Origin: Thermoflexales bacterium
Lineage (GTDB): Bacteria; Chloroflexota; Anaerolineae; Fen-1058
Assembly (NCBI GenBank): GCA_017882055.1
Contig: JADGQE010000057.1
Span: 1-12,837 of the forward strand
Direction: 5' to 3'
DNA: 12,837 bases
Shown: positions 1 to 7,030 of the stretch, in pieces
How the letters are laid out: every line of letters starts with the position of its first letter
How positions within the stretch are numbered: the stretch's first letter is position 1
Position numbers and translations under genes: made by a program
Notes under the pieces: generated by a model
The model's input: the letters and a program-made list of their open reading frames with translations, nothing else
What the model was told of the DNA's origin: nothing
Databases searched by the model: none

Positions 1-1191
1 CTTGGCTTCAACCATCAAATGTCTTACTCGTTCGATGGCGCGTCGATCTGGCCCGCTGGCGCGTGGCGCACGCCGCTGGGTGATGTGCCGATCGATGTCG
101 AACTGGCTCACCAGTTGCTGGAGGCGGCCTCAATCTTCAACGACGATCGATCGATCCATGCAGGCGAACACAGTCTCGAAGTTGAAGTGCCGTTCATTCA
201 ACGCGCATTGCCCGGCGTGCCGATCGTGCCGATCTCGATTGGACGGCCCACGCTCGAAAACGCGCGCAGCATTGCCGACGGTCTGGCGAAGGTTCTGGCT
301 GCTCGCTCGGACGTGCTGGTGGTTGCCTCGACCGATCTGTCGCACTATCCGCGCTACAAGGATGCGGTGAAAGTGGACAAGTCTTCGCTTACGGCGTTAG
401 CATCGCTCGATCCGCTGGCGCTGGAGGCTTACGACGAAGAAGTGATGTCGAGCCGCACGCCCAATCTGCATACCACGATGTGCGGCAAAGGGCCGGTACT
501 GGTGTCGATGCTGCTGGCGCGATCGATCGGCGCAGAACAGGTCAACGTGATTCGCTATGCCAACTCCGGCGATGCGCCCGAGGGCGAGCACAGCCGGGTG
601 GTGGGTTATGCCGCCGTCGAATTCGTCAAAGGGCAGGTCGCAACTTTGACGGCTGAGGATCACGCTCAGTTGCTGAAGCTTTCGCGCGACACGCTGGCGG
701 AGTATTTGCAAACGCGCAAGATGCCGCACTTCGAACCGACTTCGATCGCAATGCAGCAGCCGCGTGCCACGTTCGTCACGCTGCGCCACAAGCACACGCA
801 CGATCTGCGCGGCTGTCGCGGTGAAGTGTTTGCACGGTATCCGTTGTGGGAAAGTGTGCAGCGGGTCAGTGTCTTGAGCGCGACGGACGATCCGCGTTTT
901 GCTCCGATGCACTCCAGCGAACTGGCCGAGATGCACATTGAGATCAGCGTGCTGACGCCGCTGCGGCTGGCACGCAGCCCGGAGGAAGTTGTCGTCGGCA
1001 AGCATGGCGTGATGATCCGCAAAGCCGGACACGGCGGCTTGTTCTTGCCGCAGGTACCTGCCGAGCAAGGTTGGGATCATGACGAATACCTTTCGACTTT
1101 GTGCTGGATGAAAGCCGGTCTGCCTGCCGATGCGTGGCGCAAGCCGGATGCGCAGCTGTATATTTTTGAGGCGGAGATTTTTGAGGAGTGA
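1..1191 (+). CDS. amrB-amrA: Memo-AMMECR1 fusion (AmmeMemoRadiSam system protein B+A), 5' end missing
   Basis: The reading frame is open from base 1, so the gene begins left of the window. Codons 1-18 read LGFNHQ, and the His at 13-15 lines up with the first conserved Memo histidine, so ATG 19 is not the true start. Counting from that Met, the Memo half (about 1-205) shows EHSLEVEVPF (His51), STDLSHY (His109) and TMCGKGP (Cys155), the metal-site-like residues of the family. The AMMECR1 half (about 212-388) shows LRGCRG (263-268) and the LFLPQVPAEQGWD block (341-353). Memo and AMMECR1 are usually separate proteins that occur with a radical SAM partner; here they are one polypeptide. The biochemical role of the system is unsettled, and memo-like folds resemble extradiol dioxygenases. 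No radical SAM gene is visible, but it could lie upstream. It ends 66 nt before tryptophanase on the same strand. Confidence 0.9.
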   Translation, partial: LGFNHQMSYSFDGASIWPAGAWRTPLGDVPIDVELAHQLLEAASIFNDDRSIHAGEHSLEVEVPFIQRALPGVPIVPISIGRPTLENARSIADGLAKVLAARSDVLVVASTDLSHYPRYKDAVKVDKSSLTALASLDPLALEAYDEEVMSSRTPNLHTTMCGKGPVLVSMLLARSIGAEQVNVIRYANSGDAPEGEHSRVVGYAAVEFVKGQVATLTAEDHAQLLKLSRDTLAEYLQTRKMPHFEPTSIAMQQPRATFVTLRHKHTHDLRGCRGEVFARYPLWESVQRVSVLSATDDPRFAPMHSSELAEMHIEISVLTPLRLARSPEEVVVGKHGVMIRKAGHGGLFLPQVPAEQGWDHDEYLSTLCWMKAGLPADAWRKPDAQLYIFEAEIFEE

Positions 1192-1193
1192 GG

Positions 1194-1232
1194 CGCAATA
1201 CCCGGTACGTGTTGCGTAGTCCGTATTGCGTA
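1194..1232. repeat. Short intergenic repeat with inverted arms, upstream of tryptophanase
   Basis: CGCAATAC at 1194-1201 is the exact reverse complement of GTATTGCG at 1223-1230 (8 bp, 21-nt loop). Inside it, CGTGTTGCGTA (1208-1218) and CGTATTGCGTA (1222-1232) are direct copies 14 bp apart with one difference. There is no T-run, so it is not a classical terminator. The gap has no room for a tnaC-like leader peptide with the usual spacing. It is probably a decayed intergenic repeat; a role in the mRNA leader of the next gene is possible but unproven. Confidence 0.5.
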
Positions 1233-1257
1233 TTTCAAATCTGCTACCGGAGATCGA

Positions 1258-2634
1258 ATGTCTGCTTATCCTTTCGAGCCGTTTCGCATCAAAGTGGTTG
1301 AACCTATCAAGCGAACCAGCCGCGAAGAACGCGAGCGCAGCATTGCGGCTGCGGGTTACAACCTGTTCAAAGTTCGTGCCGAAGACTGCACTGTCGATCT
1401 ACTGACGGATTCCGGTACGGGCGCGATGAGCGACACACAGTGGTCGGCCATCATGCACGGCGACGAATCGTACGCCGGGGCGCGCAGTTTCTATACACTC
1501 AAGCAATCGGTTGAAGACGTGACCGGTCTGCCGTACTTCGTGCCGACGCACCAGGGCCGCGCCGCCGAAAATATTTTGTTCAGGGTGACGGTGAAACCCG
1601 GTCAATCGGTGCCGAGCAATCAACACTTTGATACGACCCACGCCAACATTCGCGCGCGGGGCGGCAAGCCGGTCGATCTGGTGATCGCTGAAGCGGCTGA
1701 GCCGGCGAAGCAGCATCCGTTCAAAGGCAACATGGATATTGCCAGACTGGAACGGTTCATCGATACCGTCGGAGCAAACAACATCCCCGTCGGCATGACG
1801 ACGATCACCAACAACTCGGCGGGTGGGCAGCCGGTGTCGATGGAGAATCTGCGTGCCACGGCGGACGTGTATCATCGCCATCAGATTCCGTTCTTCATCG
1901 ACGCGGCGCGTTTTGCCGAGAACGCCTACTTTATTCAGCAGCGCGAAGCCGGTTACGCCGGCAAATCGATCGAGGCGATCGTGCGCGAGCAATTCTCGTA
2001 TGCCGACGGCTTTACGATGAGCGCCAAGAAAGATGCCATTGTCAACATCGGCGGCTTGCTGGCGATGCGTGACGCAGATCTGTTTGAACGGGTAAAAAAT
2101 GAATTGATTTTGCGTGAAGGCTTTCCAACGTATGGTGGTTTAGCGGGCCGCGATCTGGAAGCGCTCGCTGTCGGCTTGCGTGAAGGCATGGATCAGGATT
2201 ATCTGGCGTATCGCGTGGCGCAGACGGCGTATCTGGGCGATCGGTTGCGGGAGGCCGGTATTCCGATCGTGGAGCCGCCGGGCGGTCACGCGATTTACAT
2301 TGATGCGCGCAGTCTGCTGCCGCATATTCCGCAAGCGCAATTTCCGGCGCAAGCCCTCTCGGTCGCGTTGTACGTTGCGGGCGGCATTCGCACGGTGGAA
2401 ATCGGCAGTGTGATGTTTGCCTATCCTGATCCCGACACGGGCGCGATGCTTTATCCCACGACGGAGTTGGTTCGATTGGCGATTCCGCGCCGCGTGTATA
2501 CGCAGGCGCATCTCGATTACGTGGCAACCACCTGTATTCATGTCAACGAGCAGCGCGATTCGATTCGCGGCTTGAAGATCATTCACGAACCGTTACTGTT
2601 GCGTCACTTCACGGCGGAGTTTGAATTGGTCTAG
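1258..2634 (+). CDS. tnaA: Tryptophanase (tryptophan indole-lyase)
   Basis: This PLP enzyme of the beta-eliminating lyase family cleaves L-tryptophan to indole, pyruvate and ammonia in the cytosol. At 458 residues it has family length. Visible family blocks are DLLTDSGTGAMSD (47-59), GDESYAG (68-74), PTHQGR (96-101), NSAGGQPVS (186-194), DAARFAENAYF (215-225), SAKKDA (255-260, PLP lysine K258) and EGFPTYGGL (287-295). Three positions that separate tryptophanase from tyrosine phenol-lyase all read as tryptophanase. Asp125 sits where the phenol-lyase has Thr124; Ile382 (VEIGS) sits where it has Arg381; and His450 (LRHFTA) sits where it has Phe448. The start is supported by GGAGA at 1249-1253, four bases before ATG. 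No TnaC-type leader or tryptophan permease gene is visible beside it. Substrate assignment is strong but still by residue analogy. Confidence 0.93.
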   Translation: MSAYPFEPFRIKVVEPIKRTSREERERSIAAAGYNLFKVRAEDCTVDLLTDSGTGAMSDTQWSAIMHGDESYAGARSFYTLKQSVEDVTGLPYFVPTHQGRAAENILFRVTVKPGQSVPSNQHFDTTHANIRARGGKPVDLVIAEAAEPAKQHPFKGNMDIARLERFIDTVGANNIPVGMTTITNNSAGGQPVSMENLRATADVYHRHQIPFFIDAARFAENAYFIQQREAGYAGKSIEAIVREQFSYADGFTMSAKKDAIVNIGGLLAMRDADLFERVKNELILREGFPTYGGLAGRDLEALAVGLREGMDQDYLAYRVAQTAYLGDRLREAGIPIVEPPGGHAIYIDARSLLPHIPQAQFPAQALSVALYVAGGIRTVEIGSVMFAYPDPDTGAMLYPTTELVRLAIPRRVYTQAHLDYVATTCIHVNEQRDSIRGLKIIHEPLLLRHFTAEFELV

Positions 2635-2670
2635 TGCACGCGGGCTTAAACAACCTGGAGGTTACATTGA

Positions 2671-2708
2671 CCACGGAGAACACAGAGAACACAGAGTTTT
2701 TCTCCGTG
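2671..2708. repeat. ACCACGGAG/AACACAGAG-type 9-bp tandem repeat ending in a hairpin
   Basis: Three 9-bp units follow one another (ACCACGGAG, AACACAGAG, AACACAGAG; 2670-2696), then a T-run and TTCTCCGTG. CACGGAGAA (2672-2680) pairs exactly with TTCTCCGTG (2700-2708), so the array closes on itself as a 9-bp stem. Similar CACGGAG/CACAGAG arrays are, to my knowledge, scattered between genes in many environmental bacteria and often create spurious HREHR or ENTENTE peptides; that is the case here in two frames. The T-run is inside the loop, so it is not a standard terminator. Confidence 0.7.
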
Positions 2709-2720
2709 CCCTGCCCATGT

Positions 2721-2744
2721 CTGGCTTCCACTGGAAGCCAGTGG
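2721..2744. repeat. Compact palindrome with two mutually exclusive hairpins
   Basis: CTGGCTTCCA (2721-2730) and TGGAAGCCAG (2732-2741) are perfect inverted copies one base apart. CCACTGG (2728-2734) and CCAGTGG (2738-2744) form a second perfect 7-bp stem with an AAG loop. The two stems share bases, so only one can form at a time. The element lies in the 196-nt gap between tnaA and the SpoU-family gene. Nothing else in that gap looks coding: an open frame crosses it, but it lacks family similarity and runs through the 9-bp repeat. Confidence 0.55.
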
Positions 2745-2830
2745 GCCGCCAGGCGCCGTGGTTTGAAATCGCAGATGAACTTCTGCCGCGTCGTACTAGT
2801 GTTTATCCTGATGCTTTGGCCACACCCACT

Positions 2831-3661
2831 ATGAAAACCACGCTCGTCAAGATTTACACCGAGAATAGCGAATTCCAGTCGATCGAAACGCTCCGCCGCA
2901 ACCGGACCAAACGGGAGAAGTCCAGGGAATTCTTCGTAGAGGGCGTGCGGGCCATCAATCAAGCCTTGCACCATCGCTGGCCCATCGAGGCTCTGGTATT
3001 CAGCCGGGACACCAGACTGTCCGATTGGGCGGAAGGCGTCATCGAGACAGCAGCGGCGAAGAAACATTTCGAGTTGCCGCTGCCTCTATTGCAAAAACTG
3101 AGCCAGAAAGACGAAGCATCTGAATTGCTGGCGCTGGTCGCCATGCCCCCGGATGATCTGGCGCGCATCCCTGAGCGAGAGAATACGCTTGTCGTTGTTT
3201 TAGATCGTCCCTCCAGCCCCGGCAATATCGGCGCTATCATTCGATCGTGCGATGCTTTGCGAGCAGATGGACTGATTATCACGGGGCATTCGGCCGACTT
3301 GTATGATCCGGAAACGATCCGGGCAACGGCTGGTTCATTCTTCAGCGTTCCAGCCGTCCGCTTGCCTTCGCATAAGGAACTTCTTTTCTGGATTGGCGGC
3401 CTGAAACAGCGCAGTGGTGGACTCCGCGTAATCGGGACAAGTTCCAAAGCGTCCGCGCCGATTCAAGATCATGACTTCACTGCGCCGACGATCTTGCTGA
3501 TTGGCAGTGAGGCGCATGGTCTGAGCGAAAGCTATCGGCTGCTGTGCGATGCCATGGTGACCATTCCGATGTTCGGTTCCGCCAGTTCATTGAATGTGGC
3601 GTGTGCCACATCCATCCTCTTGTATGAAGTCGCTCGTCAGCGCAGGCAACTCGCAGAATAA
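2831..3661 (+). CDS. SpoU/TrmH-family (SPOUT) RNA 2'-O-methyltransferase
   Basis: This 276-residue protein should transfer methyl from S-adenosylmethionine to a ribose 2'-OH in rRNA or tRNA. The N-terminal part carries the small substrate-binding domain pattern (REFFVEGVRAINQAL, 32-46). The C-terminal trefoil-knot domain has all three SpoU motifs: LDRPSSPGNIGAIIRSCDAL (124-143), GSEAHGLSE (225-233) and IPMFGSASSLNVACATSILL (245-264). The start at 2831 gives the usual family N-terminus; the frame stays open back to 2621, but that stretch crosses the 9-bp repeat and has no family resemblance. No clear Shine-Dalgarno precedes ATG 2831. The exact RNA target cannot be read from sequence; 23S rRNA Gm2251-type and tRNA Gm18-type enzymes share these motifs. 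It converges on pckA across a 172-nt gap. Confidence 0.88.
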   Translation: MKTTLVKIYTENSEFQSIETLRRNRTKREKSREFFVEGVRAINQALHHRWPIEALVFSRDTRLSDWAEGVIETAAAKKHFELPLPLLQKLSQKDEASELLALVAMPPDDLARIPERENTLVVVLDRPSSPGNIGAIIRSCDALRADGLIITGHSADLYDPETIRATAGSFFSVPAVRLPSHKELLFWIGGLKQRSGGLRVIGTSSKASAPIQDHDFTAPTILLIGSEAHGLSESYRLLCDAMVTIPMFGSASSLNVACATSILLYEVARQRRQLAE

Positions 3662-3764
3662 GCCTCTGTTGCACCGCGAAGACCGACCAGCAGGGTTGTT
3701 CAGTTGGAGAATCTGAAGCTGCGGCGCAACTATCTGGCCCGTGCGACAATCAACCCTGGAAACG

Positions 3765-3799
3765 AACTCGCCCAACCTCAAACAAAGGTCGGGCGAGTT
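3765..3799. terminator. Hairpin between converging genes, likely two-way terminator
   Basis: AACTCGCCC (3765-3773) pairs perfectly with GGGCGAGTT (3791-3799). After a single A-C mismatch the stem continues as ACCT (3775-3778) with AGGT (3786-3789), leaving a 7-nt loop. Read in plus it runs into GTTT, in minus into CGTTT, so the U-tracts are short. It lies 35 nt beyond the pckA stop and 104 nt beyond the SpoU-family stop. Position and stem strength support a terminator, mainly for pckA. Confidence 0.65.
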
Positions 3800-3833
3800 T
3801 ACGCGTCAGCGATAATCCGTATCTATTTGTGGT

Positions 3834-5474
3834 CTAAATCTTCGGTCCTGCCGCAATCACTTCCTCCGGCGTCTTATCCGCGAATTTCTTCATGTTCTCG
3901 ATGAAGCGACTCGCCAGTTCCGTGTACTTCCGCCTGTGCTCTTCCTTCGTCGGCCAGGCCGCTGCGGGATCAAGTACGCTGTCGGGTACTTCGGGGCAGT
4001 GTTTGGGTACCTGGAAGCCGAAGACCGGATCGGTGTAGTATTCTTCGTTGAGCAGGGCGCCGGTCAAGGCCGCGTTCAACAGTGCGCGGGTATACTTGAT
4101 ACTGATGCGCTTGCCTACACTATATGCGCCACCGACCCAGCCGGTGTTCACCAGCCAGCAGTTCACCCCGTAGTGCTGAATCTTGTGCTTGAGCAGGTCT
4201 GCATACACCGCCGGATGATGCACCATGAACGGCCCGCCGAAGCAGGCACTAAAAGTGATCTCAGGTTCGTCGCGCATGCCGGCTTCGGTGCCCGCCAACT
4301 TCGCGGTGTAGCCGCTGATGAACTGATACAGGGCCTGATCGGGTGTGAGCCTGGCAATCGGCGGCATCACGCCCGTCGCGTCGCACGTCAGCAGGATGAT
4401 GTTCCTGGGATGCCCGCCGCGCTTCTCTGGCACCGCGTGGCCGATGAATTCCAGCGGGTACGAGCCGCGCGTGTTCTCCGTGAGCGACTCGTCGTTGAGA
4501 TCGATCAGCCGGGTTACCGGATCGTACACGACGTTTTCGAGGATCGTGCCAAAGCGGTGCGTGGTCGCGAAGATTTCAGGCTCGGCGGATTCCGATAGGT
4601 CGATGACTTTGGCGTAACAGCCGCCTTCGAAATTGAACACGCCGTTTTCGCCCCAGCCATGCTCATCGTCGCCGATGAGGCCGCGCGTCGGATCGGCGGA
4701 CAGGGTGGTCTTGCCGGTGCCGGACAGCCCAAAGAACAACGCGGTGTCGCCGTCTTTTCCGATGTTGGCCGAGCAGTGCATCGGCAATACATTCTTGAGC
4801 GGAAGCAGGAAATTCATCACGGTGAAGATCGATTTCTTGATCTCGCCGGCGTAAGCGGTGTTGCCGATGAGGCACAGCCGCTGCTCGAAGTTGAGCACGA
4901 TGAAGGTGTTGGAGGCTGTGCTGTCCATCATCGGAATGCCCTTGAAGCCGGGCACGGCGATGACGGTGAAGTCGGGTACATGGCGGCGATATTCATCGTT
5001 GCTTTTGGGAACGATGAACATATTGCGTGCGAACATGCTGTGCCACGCCAGCTCGGTGACGAGGCGTACCGGCATGCGATGCTCGAGGTCGGCGCCAATG
5101 TAGCAATCTTGCACGAATAGATCGCGGTCTTGCAGATAGCCCAGCACTCGACCATATAACTCGTTGAACTTATCCGGGCTGAATGGTCGATTGTATTGTC
5201 CCCACCAGATGTTGTTTTCAGTGGTCGGTTCGCGCACGATAAATTTGTCATTCGCGGAGCGGCCCGTGTGCTTGCCGGTGTTGGCGATGAGCGGACCCTC
5301 GCGCGATAGTTTAGCTTCGCCGCGGAAGATGGCCTCTTCCACCAGCGCTTCGGTCGGCAGATTCCAGTACACGCTGCCCAGGTTTGCCAGCCCGTGATTA
5401 TCCAGGCCGTAATCGGGTTTTAGCGCGGCGGCTTGTGCCGCGGCGGGTGTCTTGATATTAAGGTAATGGCTCAT
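3834..5474 (-). CDS. pckA: Phosphoenolpyruvate carboxykinase (ATP)
   Basis: The enzyme converts oxaloacetate and ATP to PEP, CO2 and ADP, the committed step into gluconeogenesis, in the cytosol. At 546 residues it matches the ATP-dependent family. Visible motifs are GRSANDKF (71-78, substrate Arg72), YAGEIKKSIF (208-217, active-site lysines), MHCSAN (232-237, metal-site His233), the P-loop GLSGTGKTT (249-257) and IGDDEHGW (267-274, metal aspartates 269/270). The start at 5474 is preferred over an in-frame ATG 30 nt upstream because a strong AGGAGA sits six bases before it and the sequence then begins MSHYLNIKT. It follows the aspartate-type aminotransferase by 132 nt on the same strand. An 8-bp-unit repeat fills that gap and no convincing promoter is seen there, so the two are probably cotranscribed. 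The hairpin at 3765-3799 likely ends the transcript. Confidence 0.96.
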   Translation of the reverse strand: MSHYLNIKTPAAAQAAALKPDYGLDNHGLANLGSVYWNLPTEALVEEAIFRGEAKLSREGPLIANTGKHTGRSANDKFIVREPTTENNIWWGQYNRPFSPDKFNELYGRVLGYLQDRDLFVQDCYIGADLEHRMPVRLVTELAWHSMFARNMFIVPKSNDEYRRHVPDFTVIAVPGFKGIPMMDSTASNTFIVLNFEQRLCLIGNTAYAGEIKKSIFTVMNFLLPLKNVLPMHCSANIGKDGDTALFFGLSGTGKTTLSADPTRGLIGDDEHGWGENGVFNFEGGCYAKVIDLSESAEPEIFATTHRFGTILENVVYDPVTRLIDLNDESLTENTRGSYPLEFIGHAVPEKRGGHPRNIILLTCDATGVMPPIARLTPDQALYQFISGYTAKLAGTEAGMRDEPEITFSACFGGPFMVHHPAVYADLLKHKIQHYGVNCWLVNTGWVGGAYSVGKRISIKYTRALLNAALTGALLNEEYYTDPVFGFQVPKHCPEVPDSVLDPAAAWPTKEEHRRKYTELASRFIENMKKFADKTPEEVIAAGPKI

Positions 5475-5480
5475 AGGGGG

Positions 5481-5486
5481 TCTCCT
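5481..5486 (-). promoter_or_regulatory. Strong ribosome binding site fixing the pckA start
   Basis: On the minus strand this reads AGGAGA, followed by six bases and ATG at 5474. The alternative ATG at 5504 lies upstream of this site and would translate through it, so the site decides the start. Confidence 0.8.
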
Positions 5487-5498
5487 GTCGGGGTTAAG

Positions 5499-5598
5499 AG
5501 TCAACTGGCTCTCGGTCGATTAGTCAACTGGTCAATCGGTCAACTCATTATCCAATTGACCAACACCAGTTGACCACTTCCCAATCCCCAGTTGCCCA
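5499..5598. repeat. 8-bp-unit dyad array, copy 1 (between the aminotransferase and pckA)
   Basis: On the plus strand the array reads as 8-mers: AGTCAACT (5499), a 15-nt interruption, AGTCAACT (5522), GGTCAATC, GGTCAACT, CATTATCC. It then turns to reverse-complement words: AATTGACC (5554), GTTGACCA (5569), CTTCCCAA, GTTGCCCA (5591). Short slips of 6-7 nt break the phase in the second half. GTCAACTGG (5523-5531) pairs exactly with CCAGTTGAC (5566-5574). It shares TGGTCAATCGGTC, CCAATTGACCA and CCAGTTGCCCAA exactly with the array at 7586-7665. It covers most of the leader region of pckA and the tail of the aminotransferase gene. Confidence 0.75.
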
Positions 5599-5606
5599 AC
5601 ACCCGG

Positions 5607-6824
5607 CTACATCCAATCGCGGACCATCTTCTTGTCGCCGATGTAAATCTCGGTCGGCGAACTCGGATCGAGTACCCAGCGGATGCGCGCGACGCCTTCG
5701 GTCACGTCCTTGATCGTTCCGGCGTAGCTCAGGCGCAAGTGACCCTCCATGCCGAATTCCTTGCCGGGCACGGTTACGACTTTGGCCTTCTTGAGCAGTG
5801 TATTGGCCAGCTCCACCGAGTTGTTGCTGTAGGCGCGAAAATCGGGGAAGCAGTAGAAGGTGCCGCTGGGCTTGATGCATTTCACGCCAGTGAAGGCGCC
5901 AAGTTCCGTCATCATCACGTTGCATTGATTTTCGATTGTCAGACGCAGCGCATCGACGACGCTTTGCAGGCCGTTCAACGCGCCTTCGGCCGCAGCCTGT
6001 GAGACCAGCGCGGTGCAGGATGTGATCTGGCTCTGCACGTTCGTCATCACTTCCACCAATTTGCGATTGGCGATACACCAGCCAATGCGGAAGCCCGTCA
6101 TGCCGTAGGCTTTGGCGATGCCGTTGATGACGATGATCTTGGTGGCTTCGACATCTTTGTTGCTGAACTTGTAAGCGGGCAGCCACTTGCGTCCGCTGAA
6201 GACCAGCTTGTGATAGATGTCGTCCATGATGAGATAGATATTCTTCTTCTCGCAGAAGTCCACGACCTGTGCGAGAAACTCTTCGGAGACCATCGCGCCC
6301 GAGGGATTATTGGGGCTGTTGACGATGAGCGCTTTGGTCGAGGAGCTGACGGCGCGCTCGATGTCGGCCATGCGCGGCTCGAAGCGGCCGTCTTCCGGCG
6401 TGACGATGACGGGTATGCCGCGCACCATCTTGACCATTTCCGGATAGCTGACCCAGTAGGGCGCTAAAATGATCACTTCGTCGCCGGGATCAAGCAAGGA
6501 GTAAAACACGTTGAAGAGAGATTGCTTCGCGCCCGATGAAACGATCACGTTTTCCGGCGCGGCAACTTTGTCGTAATTCTCTTCGGTGTAGCGGAGGATG
6601 GCCTTCTTCAGCGACGGGATGCCATCTGTGGGTGAATACTTAATATCGCCGGCGTTAAGTTTGGCGGCGGCGCTCAACATGGCCGGAAACGGGGTCTTAT
6701 TCTTAGGCTCGCCGATGCCCAGGTGGATCACTGCCTCGCCACGCTCGCGGAGGATGCGGGCTTCCTCATTCATCTTCAGCGTAGGCGACTCAGCGATCGA
6801 TTTTGCCAACGTGCTTATGCTCAT
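5607..6824 (-). CDS. PLP-dependent aminotransferase, aspartate subgroup I-beta
   Basis: This fold-type I aminotransferase has 405 residues. It resembles the Thermus-type aspartate/prephenate aminotransferases closely in DPGDEVIILAPYWVSYPEMV (112-131), VNSPNNPSGA (168-177), DDIY (201-204), INGIAKAYGMTGFRIGW (233-249, PLP lysine K238) and HLRLSYAG (362-369, carboxylate-binding Arg364). K100 in SGAKQSLFN sits where the Thermus enzyme uses Lys109 to hold the distal carboxylate, which favours a dicarboxylic substrate: aspartate, glutamate or prephenate. The likely reaction is aspartate plus 2-oxoglutarate to oxaloacetate plus glutamate. AAGGAG precedes ATG 6824 by six bases. The C-terminus carries about 20 extra residues beyond the core (after IRWVLDP). 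It lies 132 nt ahead of pckA, which would use the oxaloacetate; that link is inference. Prephenate activity cannot be excluded. Confidence 0.87.
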   Translation of the reverse strand: MSISTLAKSIAESPTLKMNEEARILRERGEAVIHLGIGEPKNKTPFPAMLSAAAKLNAGDIKYSPTDGIPSLKKAILRYTEENYDKVAAPENVIVSSGAKQSLFNVFYSLLDPGDEVIILAPYWVSYPEMVKMVRGIPVIVTPEDGRFEPRMADIERAVSSSTKALIVNSPNNPSGAMVSEEFLAQVVDFCEKKNIYLIMDDIYHKLVFSGRKWLPAYKFSNKDVEATKIIVINGIAKAYGMTGFRIGWCIANRKLVEVMTNVQSQITSCTALVSQAAAEGALNGLQSVVDALRLTIENQCNVMMTELGAFTGVKCIKPSGTFYCFPDFRAYSNNSVELANTLLKKAKVVTVPGKEFGMEGHLRLSYAGTIKDVTEGVARIRWVLDPSSPTEIYIGDKKMVRDWM

Positions 6825-6865
6825 ATGTCTCTCCTTCCGTGGGATGTGGACCGATGACTCAATCG

Positions 6866-6894
6866 ACTATATCGTAATTAGCCGTCGAAGTCAA
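6866..6894 (-). promoter_or_regulatory. Sigma-70-type promoter for the aminotransferase-pckA pair
   Basis: On the minus strand TTGACT (6894-6889) and TATAGT (6871-6866) are separated by exactly 17 bases, each one mismatch from consensus. The predicted start of transcription, about 6859, leaves a leader of roughly 35 nt before ATG 6824 that contains the AAGGAG site. This is the best promoter in the window. Confidence 0.75.
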
Positions 6895-7015
6895 TAACGT
6901 CGATCGAATAGAGGTAGTTTGTCATGCGCTGGCGCGTGTCATTTATTATTATGCAAGATGACCAACAAAAAACCGCTCGAAATTGTGAAACCTGGCTGAG
7001 TTTTTAGGGCCGTTG

Positions 7016-7024
7016 TGGTAGAAT
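7016..7024 (+). promoter_or_regulatory. Extended -10 promoter giving a probable leaderless mRNA
   Basis: TGG-TAGAAT (7016-7024) matches an extended -10 element, five of six bases in the hexamer. The A of ATG 7031 lies seven bases downstream, where transcription would be expected to start. There is no Shine-Dalgarno before the ATG, and an in-frame TAG (7019-7021) overlaps the -10 itself, so translation cannot begin further upstream. No good -35 is visible. Confidence 0.5.
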
Positions 7025-7030
7025 AGCCGC

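Noticed and set aside
2621..2830. N-terminal extension of the SpoU-family protein
   Set aside because: The open stretch is translated from the 9-bp repeat and palindrome (GEHREHR), with no family similarity; ATG 2831 fits the family start.
3936..5120. Long plus-strand ORFs antisense to pckA
   Set aside because: The minus-strand frame encodes a complete, motif-bearing PEP carboxykinase; the plus-strand frames are GC-rich shadows with no recognisable domain.
5475..5504. Upstream ATG for pckA at 5504
   Set aside because: A strong AGGAGA site precedes the internal ATG 5474, and the extra ten residues (MTLNPDRRPP) would be translated across that site.
233..6120. Ala before the PLP lysine (IAK) in the minus-strand aminotransferase as an active-site oddity
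   Set aside because: From memory, the Thermus-type I-beta aspartate aminotransferase also has Ala before the lysine (AAKAFAMTGWRIG), so it is normal for the subgroup. The residue itself lies near 6111-6113.
6923..6938. Near-palindrome CATGCGC-TG-GCGCGTG in the divergent intergenic region
   Set aside because: The loop is only two bases, one pair is a wobble, and it does not sit at a promoter or gene end; not convincing as an operator.
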